Positions 1-6,640 of a DNA stretch of 8,315 bases are shown piece after piece. The notes under the pieces were generated by a model. That model was not told where the DNA came from and made no database searches. It was given only the letters and a program-made list of their open reading frames with translations. This DNA is from Alistipes sp. (GTDB taxonomy: Bacteria > Bacteroidota > Bacteroidia > Bacteroidales > Rikenellaceae): assembly GCA_017559685.1 (NCBI GenBank), contig JAFYQY010000001.1, forward strand, positions 1-8,315, given 5' to 3'. How positions within the stretch are numbered: the first letter of the stretch is position 1; each line of letters begins with the position of its first letter. Position numbers and translations under genes: made by a program.

Positions 1-161
1 CCATACACAGCACGAAGAGGCTTGAACTTTGCAATTTCATCCGCCAACTCTATCGAACCGATATCGCCGGCATGCCAAATCTCGTCAACATCGCGTAGAA
101 AATCACGCAGCACCTCGTCGAAGGTGCCGTGTGTATCTGATATTACGCCTATGCGTCTCAT
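1..161 (-). CDS. YfcE/MJ0936-type metallophosphoesterase, N-terminal part (cut by window edge)
   Basis: Only the first 53 codons are inside the window; the gene continues past base 1. The protein begins MRRIGVISDTHG, and residues 30-35 read HAGDIG. These are the first two metal-binding blocks of calcineurin-like phosphoesterases (D9 and H11, then D33). The sequence reaches AVY followed by a partial G codon, matching the VYGN block that comes next in the small YfcE/MJ0936 subfamily (family knowledge: about 150-180 residues, metal-dependent phosphodiesterases with uncertain natural substrates). The ATG at 161-159 places the first motif at the usual distance from the N-terminus. No clear Shine-Dalgarno sequence precedes it. 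It is the last visible gene of the minus-strand cluster and is separated from the nucleosidase gene by 123 bases, the widest gap in the cluster, so it may be partly independently expressed. Family assignment is firm; substrate is unknown. Confidence 0.88.
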   Translation of the reverse strand, partial: MRRIGVISDTHGTFDEVLRDFLRDVDEIWHAGDIGSIELADEIAKFKPLRAVY

Positions 162-284
162 TGCAATAATTACGATTTACTAAAATCGTCAATGATTGGG
201 AAAATTTTGTGCATTGCTAGGCGACAACTCCGCAGCATAGTGGGTCTATGTGAGAAATTTGCCGAGCGACGCAAGGTGCAAAAT
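162..284. other. Intergenic gap with two small hairpins
   Basis: These 123 bases separate the nucleosidase gene from the phosphoesterase gene. I see no coding potential and no convincing TAnnTTTG promoter on the minus strand. There are two short inverted repeats: ACGATTT at 172-178 with AAATCGT at 183-189 (7-bp stem, 4-base loop, just upstream of the phosphoesterase start), and CATAG at 236-240 with CTATG at 246-250 (5-bp stem). Neither is followed by a T-run in the minus direction, so neither looks like an intrinsic terminator. They could affect mRNA stability or translation, or be chance. Confidence 0.35.
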
Positions 285-890
285 TTACCAATCAGAACGA
301 TTTTCTACTTTATCAAGTATTGGAGTAAAGTCTACCCAAGTATTGGCAAACTCCTCGTACGACATCTCGGTATGACCATCCTCAGGCACATCCGATATAA
401 CCTTTACAGCCAAGACAGGCACATTTCCAGCCATTTCGCAAGCGATAGCAATAGCGCCTATCTCCATATCGAAAATCGCCTTTTCGACGCCAAAACGAGC
501 CTTAATCTCCGCTACAGAGTTAGCATTTACGAACGAGTCGCCCGTAAAGACGGTAACTTCCTCGTTGCCGAGAAGATTGCGAGCGTCTGTAATCTCTGGA
601 ATGAAGCCTTCGGGGATATCGGCATCGTGATACTGCACTCGGTTTGGCACTACGATTTCGCCCTGCTTGAAGCCGAGCGAGCCTGCAGCGTAGCCAATCA
701 CAGCAACCAAGTCGTAAGGCCTCTCTGCCTGCAACAACTCTCGAGTGATGGTTGCCGCAGCGGCAGCCTTGCCAATACCGCTATAGGCTACGGTATAGTG
801 ATTTTTCAACTGCTCGCCCTTGCGCTCGATAGCGAGGCGGATATTCTTATTCTCACGACTTGTAGGCGCAACAATTAGGATATTCTTCAT
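285..890 (-). CDS. mtnN: 5'-methylthioadenosine/S-adenosylhomocysteine nucleosidase
   Basis: A 201-residue protein of the PNP/UDP phosphorylase superfamily. The motifs match MTA/SAH nucleosidase: E13 near the N-terminus (general position of the E. coli Glu12), SGIGKAAAA at 37-45, GYAAG at 66-70, GEIVVPNRVQYHDADIP at 77-93, TGDSFV at 116-121, DMEIGAIA at 141-148 (the ME that binds ribose) and VISDVPEDGHTEMSYEEF at 164-181, with D167 as the catalytic acid. Members of the family cleave the glycosidic bond of MTA and S-adenosylhomocysteine, releasing adenine and methylthioribose or S-ribosylhomocysteine in the cytoplasm. That removes inhibitors of methyltransferases and feeds methionine recycling. 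The protein is slightly shorter than the E. coli enzyme (232 residues). It starts 18 bases after the riboflavin kinase stop, without a visible Shine-Dalgarno sequence. Futalosine hydrolase (MqnB) is a related alternative of similar length, but the YHDAD and ISDV...SYEEF blocks favour MTA/SAH nucleosidase. Confidence 0.87.
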   Translation of the reverse strand: MKNILIVAPTSRENKNIRLAIERKGEQLKNHYTVAYSGIGKAAAAATITRELLQAERPYDLVAVIGYAAGSLGFKQGEIVVPNRVQYHDADIPEGFIPEITDARNLLGNEEVTVFTGDSFVNANSVAEIKARFGVEKAIFDMEIGAIAIACEMAGNVPVLAVKVISDVPEDGHTEMSYEEFANTWVDFTPILDKVENRSDW

Positions 891-908
891 TTCTGTCTAT
901 GATTTTTG

Positions 909-1280
909 CTATTGGCAGTTTGCCATTAGCTCTTTTATTTTGTTTGAATCTTTCTCTATCTGCTCTCTCAGTTCGTTTACCGAGGCAAATTTTCGCTCGT
1001 CACGAATCTTCTCGATAAGTTCCACTCGCAGTTTCAAGCCGTAGAGCAACCCCTTAAAACCGAAGATGTGTGTCTCGAGCAGTCGCTTCGAGCCATCGAC
1101 CGAAGGTCGAACACCCACATTGGTCATCGCAGTAAAGACCTCATTGCCGACATAAACCTTCGAGCAGTATACTCCATTTTCGATTGCCAAGTCATCGTCA
1201 ATAGCAATATTGGCAGTTGGGAAGCCCAACTTGCGTCCCAATCTGTTACCTCCTATAACAATGCCCTCAACAACCTGCAT
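909..1280 (-). CDS. Stand-alone riboflavin kinase (flavokinase domain only)
   Basis: This 123-residue protein is a complete flavokinase domain and nothing else. It transfers phosphate from ATP to riboflavin to make FMN. Visible signatures: EGIVIGGNRLGRKLGFPTANI at 5-25 (the GxxxGRxLGFPTAN phosphate/nucleotide-binding block), GVYCSKV at 36-42, MTNVGVRPSV at 52-61, the catalytic-region ETHIFGF at 69-75, and the C-terminal VELIEKIRDERKFAS...LREQIEKD typical of the fold. In most bacteria this module is the C-terminal third of the bifunctional RibF (about 300 residues), whose N-terminal part is the FMN adenylyltransferase. Here that N-terminal part is absent: the ATG lies 3 bases past the stop codon of the upstream membrane protein gene. 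Unusually for this window there is a good Shine-Dalgarno, AAAGGAG at 1296-1290, sitting inside the last codons of that gene, 9 bases from the ATG. Translational coupling is therefore likely. The kinase call is firm; its physiological partner for FAD synthesis is not in view. Confidence 0.9.
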   Translation of the reverse strand: MQVVEGIVIGGNRLGRKLGFPTANIAIDDDLAIENGVYCSKVYVGNEVFTAMTNVGVRPSVDGSKRLLETHIFGFKGLLYGLKLRVELIEKIRDERKFASVNELREQIEKDSNKIKELMANCQ

Positions 1281-1283
1281 ATT

Positions 1284-2411
1284 CTATATCTCCTTTGTGA
1301 GTTTTCGCACCAACGATACCTCCGAGAAGAACTCCTTGGCGAATACTCGTATTACGGTATACGAAGGCACTGCAACAAGCAAGCCAACGACACCTCCAAC
1401 CGAGCCAGCCATAAGAATTACGATGAAAATCTCGAGAGGATAGGCCTTAACCTTCGACGAGTAGATAAATGGCTGAAGCACGAAGTCGTCCACCAACTTT
1501 ACGACGATGAGCGTGCCGATAATAACGCCGAGCGTATACTCTATAGTGCATCCCATCATCGGCGAAACGACACCGATAAAGACCGACACCAAGCCTCCGA
1601 CTGCAGGACCTGCGTAAGGCACCACATTGAACAAGCCCATAATGACTGCGATAAAGCAAGCATCCTTGAGTGTCATTCCAAAGAGGCACAAAACTACCGT
1701 AATGATGCTCGCAATAATCACACTCTCGGTCAAGATACCCGTGAAGTAGCGAGTGAGCAGGTGCGACACCTTCTCGATAGCACGATGCACATTCTCGGAG
1801 TACTTCTCGGGGAAGATAGCCGAAACCATTGCCGAGAAGAGACCATCCTCCTTCAAGAAGAAGAATGTAATGAACGACACCGAGAAGCTTGCCACTACAC
1901 CCGAGATGGTTACACGTACCACCGACGAGATTGTCTCGTTAGCAGATCCGTCGTTCAAGAACTGACGCACGTACTCGATAATCTGTTGCGAGATCGACAA
2001 ATCCGACTCAGGCATTGCAAAGATAGTAGAGAGATAGTTCTGCAACGCATTCAACGGCGATTCGATATTTCTCAACGAGGCATCGAGGTCAAGCAGCGAC
2101 AATTCGTAAATCTTCTGAGCCACAAGCGGTGTTATAAGTAACATAACGCCACCGAGAACAACCCACAATAGCACCAATGTAATAGCTGCCGAAACCCATC
2201 GTGGCATCTGCAACTTACCAACCTTCACGCTGGATAGCAACCCCACCAACGGTCTGCCGATAATAGCCAGCACCGCCGAGATCAGGATATAGATCACAAC
2301 CTCACGGAAATACCACAACACAGCACCAATAGCTACTGCGAGCGCTACTCCCATAGCCAATCGCAAGGCTCTGCTTACGGTTTGGCTCTTTACAGGATTA
2401 CTATTCGACAT
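1284..2411 (-). CDS. AI-2E/PerM-family transporter (UPF0118)
   Basis: A 375-residue polytopic inner-membrane protein. Hydrophobic segments lie near residues 15-34, 37-54, 72-96, 165-187, 225-247, 250-282, 292-307 and 326-357, with a soluble stretch at about 100-160 between the third and fourth. This is the layout of the AI-2E transporter family (E. coli TqsA, YdiK, PerM). Diagnostic pieces are FFFLKEDG at 183-190, GLFNVVPYAGPAVGG at 259-273 and DDFVLQPFIYSSKV at 308-321 followed by P325. Some members have been linked to autoinducer-2 export and others to sodium(lithium)/proton antiport, so the substrate cannot be read from the sequence. It lies 28 bases downstream of psd, and the next start (riboflavin kinase) is 3 bases past its stop. 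The start is the ATG at 2411-2409, giving a short polar N-terminus before the first membrane segment. Confidence 0.88.
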   Translation of the reverse strand: MSNSNPVKSQTVSRALRLAMGVALAVAIGAVLWYFREVVIYILISAVLAIIGRPLVGLLSSVKVGKLQMPRWVSAAITLVLLWVVLGGVMLLITPLVAQKIYELSLLDLDASLRNIESPLNALQNYLSTIFAMPESDLSISQQIIEYVRQFLNDGSANETISSVVRVTISGVVASFSVSFITFFFLKEDGLFSAMVSAIFPEKYSENVHRAIEKVSHLLTRYFTGILTESVIIASIITVVLCLFGMTLKDACFIAVIMGLFNVVPYAGPAVGGLVSVFIGVVSPMMGCTIEYTLGVIIGTLIVVKLVDDFVLQPFIYSSKVKAYPLEIFIVILMAGSVGGVVGLLVAVPSYTVIRVFAKEFFSEVSLVRKLTKEI

Positions 2412-2439
2412 TCTACTCTATTTTCATTTGTTACTACGC

Positions 2440-3168
2440 CTACTCGGCAGGTACCTCGAGAGTATCCTCGTCTGGAGTGTCGAGAGTCTCCTCAACGGCA
2501 CCACCGATACGAGCAATCGGGGTTTGAGTACCTACCACATTGTCGCCAATCTCAACGAGCAACTTAGCATCCTTTGGCAACAATATATCAATGCGTGAGC
2601 CAAACTTAATAAATCCGAAGATACTATTCTGTTCAACGCTCTCGCCCACCTTGACATACGATACGATACGGCGTGCTACAGCACCTGCAATCTGGCGGAA
2701 GAGCACCTCTACGCCACTCGGAGTCTCGACTACGGTAGTCGTACGCTCATTGTCGGTCGAAGACTTTGGATGCCAAGCCACCAAGAAGCGTCCTGGATGA
2801 TACTTGAAGTACTTAACCAAGCCACCTACAGGGTACCAATTAATATGCACGTTGGTTACCGACATAAAGATCGAAACCTGCATCTTCTCCTCACCATCGA
2901 AGTATTCACCCTCCTTCACAATCTCGGTAACAACAACTCTACCGTCGCAAGGCGAGAAAACAAGGTCACCATCGTGGATACGCACACGGCGAGGTGCACG
3001 GAAGAACGAAATGATGAACACCCAGAATACGAGCAACGCCACAGCAAGTGTGATGAGCAACCAGAGCATATCCTGCGCCTTCAACATATAGAACATAAAC
3101 AACCACAGCGCCAACATTACAACTCCCGACACTGCAATGATCTTGAATCCTTCTCTACTAATCTTCAT
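2440..3168 (-). CDS. psd: Phosphatidylserine decarboxylase, short type
   Basis: A 242-residue proenzyme of the short phosphatidylserine decarboxylase class. It converts phosphatidylserine to phosphatidylethanolamine at the inner membrane. Two hydrophobic segments at about 9-29 and 33-56 anchor the N-terminus. SPCDGRVVV at 72-80 supplies the conserved Asp (D75), NVHINWYP at 106-113 the conserved His (H108), and KFGSRIDILLP at 188-198 the self-cleavage site. By family knowledge, cleavage between G190 and S191 turns the serine into the pyruvoyl cofactor and splits the protein into a long beta and a short alpha chain. The GS in an FGSR context, rather than the LGST of E. coli, is usual for this class. 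The last 20 or so residues (EETLDTPDEDTLEVPAE) form an acidic tail beyond the conserved core. It starts 31 bases after the cdsA stop; an AAGGAG sits 26 bases from the ATG, too far to act as its Shine-Dalgarno. Confidence 0.93.
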   Translation of the reverse strand: MKISREGFKIIAVSGVVMLALWLFMFYMLKAQDMLWLLITLAVALLVFWVFIISFFRAPRRVRIHDGDLVFSPCDGRVVVTEIVKEGEYFDGEEKMQVSIFMSVTNVHINWYPVGGLVKYFKYHPGRFLVAWHPKSSTDNERTTTVVETPSGVEVLFRQIAGAVARRIVSYVKVGESVEQNSIFGFIKFGSRIDILLPKDAKLLVEIGDNVVGTQTPIARIGGAVEETLDTPDEDTLEVPAE

Positions 3169-3199
3169 CTCAATATAGTTTTTATGGTTTTTAACTCCT

Positions 3200-4051
3200 T
3201 TAATTCATAATGATAAGGTAGACAAACACGAACGGTACTGCCAAATACAGAGCGTCGAAGCGGTCGAGGAAGCCACCGTGTCCAGGCATAATCGAGCCCG
3301 AATCCTTAACGTCTGCCTCACGCTTCATCAACGACTCCACCAAGTCGCCTGCTACGCCTGCAAGGGCTGTTACAACGCCCAAACCACCCCATACGAGGAG
3401 GTCGCCACCAAAGAGGTGTCCGTACAATACCGATACTCCAACTGCACCTACCAAGCCACCGAAGAAGCCCTCCCACGACTTTTTAGGCGAGATACGCTCG
3501 CACAAGCGGTGCTTGCCAATCGACACACCCACCAAGTATGCAAAGACGTCGTTTACCCAGATAATCGAGATAAATGCCAACATTGCCAATGGACACCACT
3601 TGCCCACAAGGAACTGCGGCACAAAAAGCAACATAGCCATAGGCATTGCCACATAGACTACACCCATAAGCGTTGTAGCGATATTTGCAATTGGTGTCGG
3701 CTTCTTGCGCCACAACTCCGCAACGAAGGTTGTAGGTACAATCAACATAACGTAGAGGAGAGCACCCAACACCACTCGTGCAGTCACGTCGGTCGGTGTA
3801 CCCCACTTCTCGAATACGGCAAACGCCATAGCAAAGATTGCTATAGCCGAGGCGATACCGATAGTATACATCGGCGATGCACCTCGCTTCTGGCAAAGTC
3901 GGTAGAACTCCACCAATCCACCAAGCATCAAAACTGCAAACAGAGCACCTGCGCTCCATTTAGACCACAAGAGTGCGCCCACTACGAGCAAGAGCATCAC
4001 CGCTCCGCTGGCTGTTCGCACCAACAAATCTTTCAATTTCTGGTTCTTCAT
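3200..4051 (-). CDS. cdsA: Phosphatidate cytidylyltransferase (CDP-diacylglycerol synthase)
   Basis: A 283-residue integral membrane enzyme that makes CDP-diacylglycerol from phosphatidic acid and CTP, the branch point for all bacterial phospholipids. Residues 240-266 match the CdsA signature: SLMKRE, then VKDSG, then PGHGGFLDRFD. The upstream conserved block WVNDVFAYLVG (165-175) followed by ISPKKSWEG (187-195) is also present. About seven to eight hydrophobic segments precede and surround these blocks (for example 12-30, 34-48, 61-80, 91-111, 123-146, 154-176, 197-215, 219-238, 268-282). Length is normal for the family. It follows ftsH after 14 bases and precedes psd by 31, so two phospholipid synthesis steps are encoded side by side. 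No Shine-Dalgarno is visible. Confidence 0.96.
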   Translation of the reverse strand: MKNQKLKDLLVRTASGAVMLLLVVGALLWSKWSAGALFAVLMLGGLVEFYRLCQKRGASPMYTIGIASAIAIFAMAFAVFEKWGTPTDVTARVVLGALLYVMLIVPTTFVAELWRKKPTPIANIATTLMGVVYVAMPMAMLLFVPQFLVGKWCPLAMLAFISIIWVNDVFAYLVGVSIGKHRLCERISPKKSWEGFFGGLVGAVGVSVLYGHLFGGDLLVWGGLGVVTALAGVAGDLVESLMKREADVKDSGSIMPGHGGFLDRFDALYLAVPFVFVYLIIMN

Positions 4052-4065
4052 TATTTTGGTTTGTT

Positions 4066-6015
4066 TTAGTTTTCTTCTATCTCGACGGTCTCGACACTCT
4101 CTACGGTCTCAACCTTCTCCTTCTTCTCGCCTCGCTTGCCAAAGATACGCTCCACATCCTCGGTAAACACTACCTCACGCTCCAAGAGTAACTCCGCCAA
4201 CTCGATTAATCCCTCACGATTTTCGTCGATAACCTGCTCGGCCATTGCTCGAGCCTTCGCAATCAAGGCACGCACCTCGTCATCAATCTGCTGTGCAGTG
4301 CGCTCCGAGTATGGCTTAGTAAAGGCCATATCGCCCTGGCCTGTCGAGTCGTAGTAGCTCATCGAGCCCACCTCGTCGCTCATTCCGTAGTATGCCACCA
4401 TAGCGTAGCACTGCTTTGTCACTCGCTCCAAGTCGTTCAACGCACCTGTCGAGAGATGACCGAAGAACTTCTCCTCGGCGATGCGACCAGCCAACAACGA
4501 CGCCAACTCCTGCATCATCTGCTCACGGGTAGTAATTTGGCGCTCCTCAGGCAAGTACCACGCAGCACCCAACGCCTTACCACGAGGAATAATCGTAACC
4601 TTGATAAGTGGATTAGCGTGCTCGAGCATCCACGATACAGTAGCGTGTCCCGCCTCGTGATAAGCGATAGTCTTCTTCTCCTGCGGAGTAATAACCTTAT
4701 TCTTGCGCTCCAAGCCACCAATGATTCTATCCACCGCAGCGAGAAAATCCTCACGGCTCACACAATCTTTATTGTGACGAGCAGCAATCAAAGCCGCCTC
4801 GTTGCAGACATTCGCAATGTCAGCACCCGAGAAGCCAGGAGTCTGCTTCGCCAAGAATTCACGGTCGAGATCCTTATCCAACTTCAACTTGCGAAGATGC
4901 ACCTCGAAAATCTCCTTACGCTCGTGTACCTCAGGCAAGCCAACCTCAATCTGACGATCGAAACGACCTGCACGCATCAACGCCTTATCCAAGATGTCGG
5001 CACGGTTTGTAGCCGCCAAGACGATAACGCCCGCATTGGTCTGGAAGCCATCCATCTCGGTAAGCAACTGGTTGAGTGTATTCTCACGTTCGTCGTTACC
5101 CGAGAAGCCAGCATTACGGCCACGAGCACGACCGATAGCGTCAATCTCGTCGATAAATACGATGCACGGAGCCTTCTTTTTTGCCTGGTCGAACAGGTCA
5201 CGAACACGTGAAGCTCCCACACCTACGAACATCTCCACGAAGTCCGAGCCCGAAATCGAGAGGAAAGGTACATTCGCCTCGCCCGCTACAGCCTTAGCCA
5301 ACAAGGTTTTACCCGTTCCTGGAGGGCCTACCAAGAGAGCACCTTTCGGAATCTTCGCTCCGAGTTCACGATACTTAGGTGCGTTCTTCAAGAAGTCTAC
5401 GATCTCCATAATCTCGACCTTAGCCTCCTCCAAGCCCGCAACATCCTTGAATGTAACACGCTTATTAGGGTCGCTCTGATCGAACTCCTGCGCACGAGCC
5501 TTGCCTACGTTCATAATGCCACCGCCTCCGGCACCTCCACCACGCATACCTCGCATAATGAAGAACCACAAGCCAATCATAACAACCCACGGCAACAGAC
5601 CAATAAGCCACGAATCCTGCCACGACTCCTCCTTGTCGAAATCGACATCGACAGAGCGTCCTGTACGTTGCTCTATCTCGGCGAGATTCTTCTCGAGGCT
5701 CTCAACCGAGCCGATATCCTCCAAGTAGAGTTGGTAGCCCTGGGTTGGAATATTCTTATACTCCGCTTTGCTGTTACGCAACGAGTCAATCTTACTCTCC
5801 TTAATTACTACTCTAGCCTCCTCACGATTCACGACAACAATCTGCTTCACAGCATCGTTCTCGACCAACTGCTCGATAGTACTGCGGTCGGTCTTTACGG
5901 GCTCGTGGCCATCGCCACTAAATGCCCAATAGCCGAGAATCACAAAAGAGATCACCGTCCAAAGCCACATAATGTTTGGACGCATCATTTTTGTATTTTT
6001 CTTGTTTTTTGCCAT
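4066..6015 (-). CDS. ftsH: ATP-dependent zinc metalloprotease FtsH
   Basis: A 649-residue membrane-anchored AAA+ protease that extracts and degrades membrane and short-lived cytoplasmic proteins. Order of parts: membrane segment at about 15-33; a periplasmic domain to about 135; second membrane segment at about 137-155; a glycine-rich linker ([11 protein letters not shown], 156-166); the AAA+ module with Walker A GPPGTGKT (230-237), pore-loop region [14 protein letters not shown] (262-275), Walker B VFIDEID (286-292) and second region of homology [20 protein letters not shown] (335-354); then the M41 protease with HEAGH (453-457, zinc ligands H453 and H457, catalytic E454) and D528 in [11 protein letters not shown] as probable third ligand. 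All catalytic residues are intact. The C-terminus carries a charged tail, [19 protein letters not shown], with short VET/VES repeats. It begins 76 bases after rsfS, in an A-rich stretch with no Shine-Dalgarno. Confidence 0.98.
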   Translation of the reverse strand: MAKNKKNTKMMRPNIMWLWTVISFVILGYWAFSGDGHEPVKTDRSTIEQLVENDAVKQIVVVNREEARVVIKESKIDSLRNSKAEYKNIPTQGYQLYLEDIGSVESLEKNLAEIEQRTGRSVDVDFDKEESWQDSWLIGLLPWVVMIGLWFFIMRGMRGGGAGGGGIMNVGKARAQEFDQSDPNKRVTFKDVAGLEEAKVEIMEIVDFLKNAPKYRELGAKIPKGALLVGPPGTGKTLLAKAVAGEANVPFLSISGSDFVEMFVGVGASRVRDLFDQAKKKAPCIVFIDEIDAIGRARGRNAGFSGNDERENTLNQLLTEMDGFQTNAGVIVLAATNRADILDKALMRAGRFDRQIEVGLPEVHERKEIFEVHLRKLKLDKDLDREFLAKQTPGFSGADIANVCNEAALIAARHNKDCVSREDFLAAVDRIIGGLERKNKVITPQEKKTIAYHEAGHATVSWMLEHANPLIKVTIIPRGKALGAAWYLPEERQITTREQMMQELASLLAGRIAEEKFFGHLSTGALNDLERVTKQCYAMVAYYGMSDEVGSMSYYDSTGQGDMAFTKPYSERTAQQIDDEVRALIAKARAMAEQVIDENREGLIELAELLLEREVVFTEDVERIFGKRGEKKEKVETVESVETVEIEEN

Positions 6016-6091
6016 AATTTATTTCATAAACACATAGGATTCCACCATACAAACGTGTTGGATGGCGAAAAAGTATATCCGAAGGGCGATT
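6016..6091 (-). other. rsfS-ftsH spacer with imperfect hairpin
   Basis: This 76-base gap holds an imperfect inverted repeat, CCATACAA at 6045-6052 and TTGGATGG at 6058-6065 (7 of 8 pairs, 5-base loop). On the minus-strand transcript no U-run follows, so it does not look like a terminator. It could be an mRNA processing or stability element between two genes that need different expression levels, or it could be chance. No TAnnTTTG promoter for ftsH alone is evident. Confidence 0.3.
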
Positions 6092-6442
6092 TTACTCCTC
6101 GCTCTCGTAGTGGATCATCGGAGCGTCAGCCCACAACTCCTCCAAACGGTAGTAATCACGCAAGTCGCTCTGGAAGATGTGAACAATCACATCGACAAAG
6201 TCGAGTGCTACCCACAAGCCTGTCTGCTTACCCTCTACACGCCACGGGCTCTCCTTCAACACCTCGTAGACCTTCTCCTCGATGCCGTCTGCAATAGCCG
6301 CTACCTGAGTTGTAGAGTCGGCGTTACACACCACAAAGTGCGAGCAGATTGCACCGTCGAAGCCTGTCAAATCGAGAGATACAATATCCTTACCCTTCTT
6401 ATCCTGAATACCTTGAACGATTGTTTCAATTAACTTTTCCAT
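6092..6442 (-). CDS. rsfS: Ribosome silencing factor RsfS
   Basis: A 116-residue protein of the DUF143/Iojap family. The C-terminal block is diagnostic: GLWVALDFVDVIVHIFQSD at 75-93, then LRDYYRLEELWADAP at 94-108, matching the family pattern W..lD..dvvVH.F....R.yY.LE.LW.da. The N-terminal half contains the conserved KKGKDIVSLDLTG and HFVVCNADSTTQVAAIAD blocks. Members bind ribosomal protein uL14 on the 50S subunit and block subunit joining, lowering translation when nutrients are short. Length is typical. It is the first gene of the minus-strand cluster, immediately behind a good Bacteroidota promoter, with a predicted leader of about 25-30 bases. Confidence 0.96.
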   Translation of the reverse strand: MEKLIETIVQGIQDKKGKDIVSLDLTGFDGAICSHFVVCNADSTTQVAAIADGIEEKVYEVLKESPWRVEGKQTGLWVALDFVDVIVHIFQSDLRDYYRLEELWADAPMIHYESEE

Positions 6443-6475
6443 AGTCCATTTTTAAGCATTATACAAATAATTGAG

Positions 6476-6507
6476 CAAATATAACAATAAATTTGTTATA
6501 ATGCAAA
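6476..6507 (-). promoter_or_regulatory. Promoter of the rsfS-ftsH-cdsA-psd cluster
   Basis: Read on the minus strand, TTTG lies at 6507-6504 and TATATTTG at 6483-6476, separated by exactly 20 bases. This fits the Bacteroidota housekeeping consensus TTTG-N19/20-TAnnTTTG on all fixed positions. Transcription would start around 6470, giving a short leader before the rsfS ATG at 6442. It is the only convincing promoter on this strand in the window, which supports one long transcript. Confidence 0.78.
6480..6500. promoter_or_regulatory. Perfect 8-bp dyad inside the rsfS promoter (operator candidate)
   Basis: TATAACAA at 6480-6487 is the exact inverted complement of TTGTTATA at 6493-6500, with a 5-base spacer TAAAT. 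The dyad overlaps the upstream edge of the TATATTTG element and fills most of the spacer between the two promoter elements, where a bound repressor would block RNA polymerase. The arms do not give the T-N11-A core of a LysR site at the dyad centre, so OxyR is not an obvious ligand. The surrounding DNA is AT-rich, which raises the chance of coincidence. Confidence 0.45.
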
Positions 6508-6530
6508 ATGCAGGATGCAAAATTCAAAAT
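6501..6530. repeat. Short direct repeats in the rsfS/oxyR divergent region
   Basis: ATGCAAAAT occurs at 6501-6509 and again at 6515-6523 (14-base period), followed by the variant ATTCAAAAT at 6522-6530. The first copy contains the TTTG element (minus strand) of the rsfS promoter. The repeats could be tandem binding sites or simple AT-rich degeneracy. Confidence 0.45.
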
Positions 6531-6585
6531 TAGAGGAAATTATATAGACTAACAGACAACCGTTGACTGCTAATAACTAAAAAGT

Positions 6586-6617
6586 TTTGCTTTTCATAAA
6601 CTATTTTTATATCTTTG
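6586..6617 (+). promoter_or_regulatory. Promoter of oxyR
   Basis: TTTG at 6586-6589 and TATCTTTG at 6610-6617 are separated by 20 bases, again matching the Bacteroidota TTTG-N19/20-TAnnTTTG pattern. The oxyR ATG at 6641 follows 23 bases after the element. The promoter also settles the start codon: an in-frame TTG at 6587 would place the promoter inside the coding region, so translation from there is unlikely. Confidence 0.8.
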
Positions 6618-6640
6618 CAACAAACAATAAGCAAAACCCT

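Noticed and set aside
192..878. 228-codon plus-strand open frame over the nucleosidase gene
   Set aside because: It is antisense to a protein with all nucleosidase motifs; its own translation shows no domain and its start has no promoter or ribosome binding site.
1068..2141. Long open frame of 357 codons on the plus strand opposite the AI-2E-family gene and riboflavin kinase
   Set aside because: Its translation is rich in His, Arg, Asn and Asp with no recognisable domain. It lies antisense to two well-supported genes and arises from their codon pattern.
3278..4069. 263-codon open frame on the plus strand opposite cdsA
   Set aside because: Composition is dominated by His, Cys, Gln and Arg with no motif, while the opposite strand carries the full CdsA signature.
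5156..5222. Possible internal regulatory or mobile signal in ftsH
   Set aside because: The region encodes the Walker B neighbourhood without interruption; nothing beyond coding sequence is seen.
6045..6065. Hairpin between rsfS and ftsH as an intrinsic terminator
   Set aside because: The stem is imperfect and no T-run follows on the minus strand; the clustered genes and lack of a second promoter favour read-through.
6587..6640. Upstream TTG start that would extend OxyR by 18 residues
   Set aside because: The extension would contain the promoter elements at 6586-6617, and the ATG at 6641 gives standard OxyR numbering of T100, C199 and C208.
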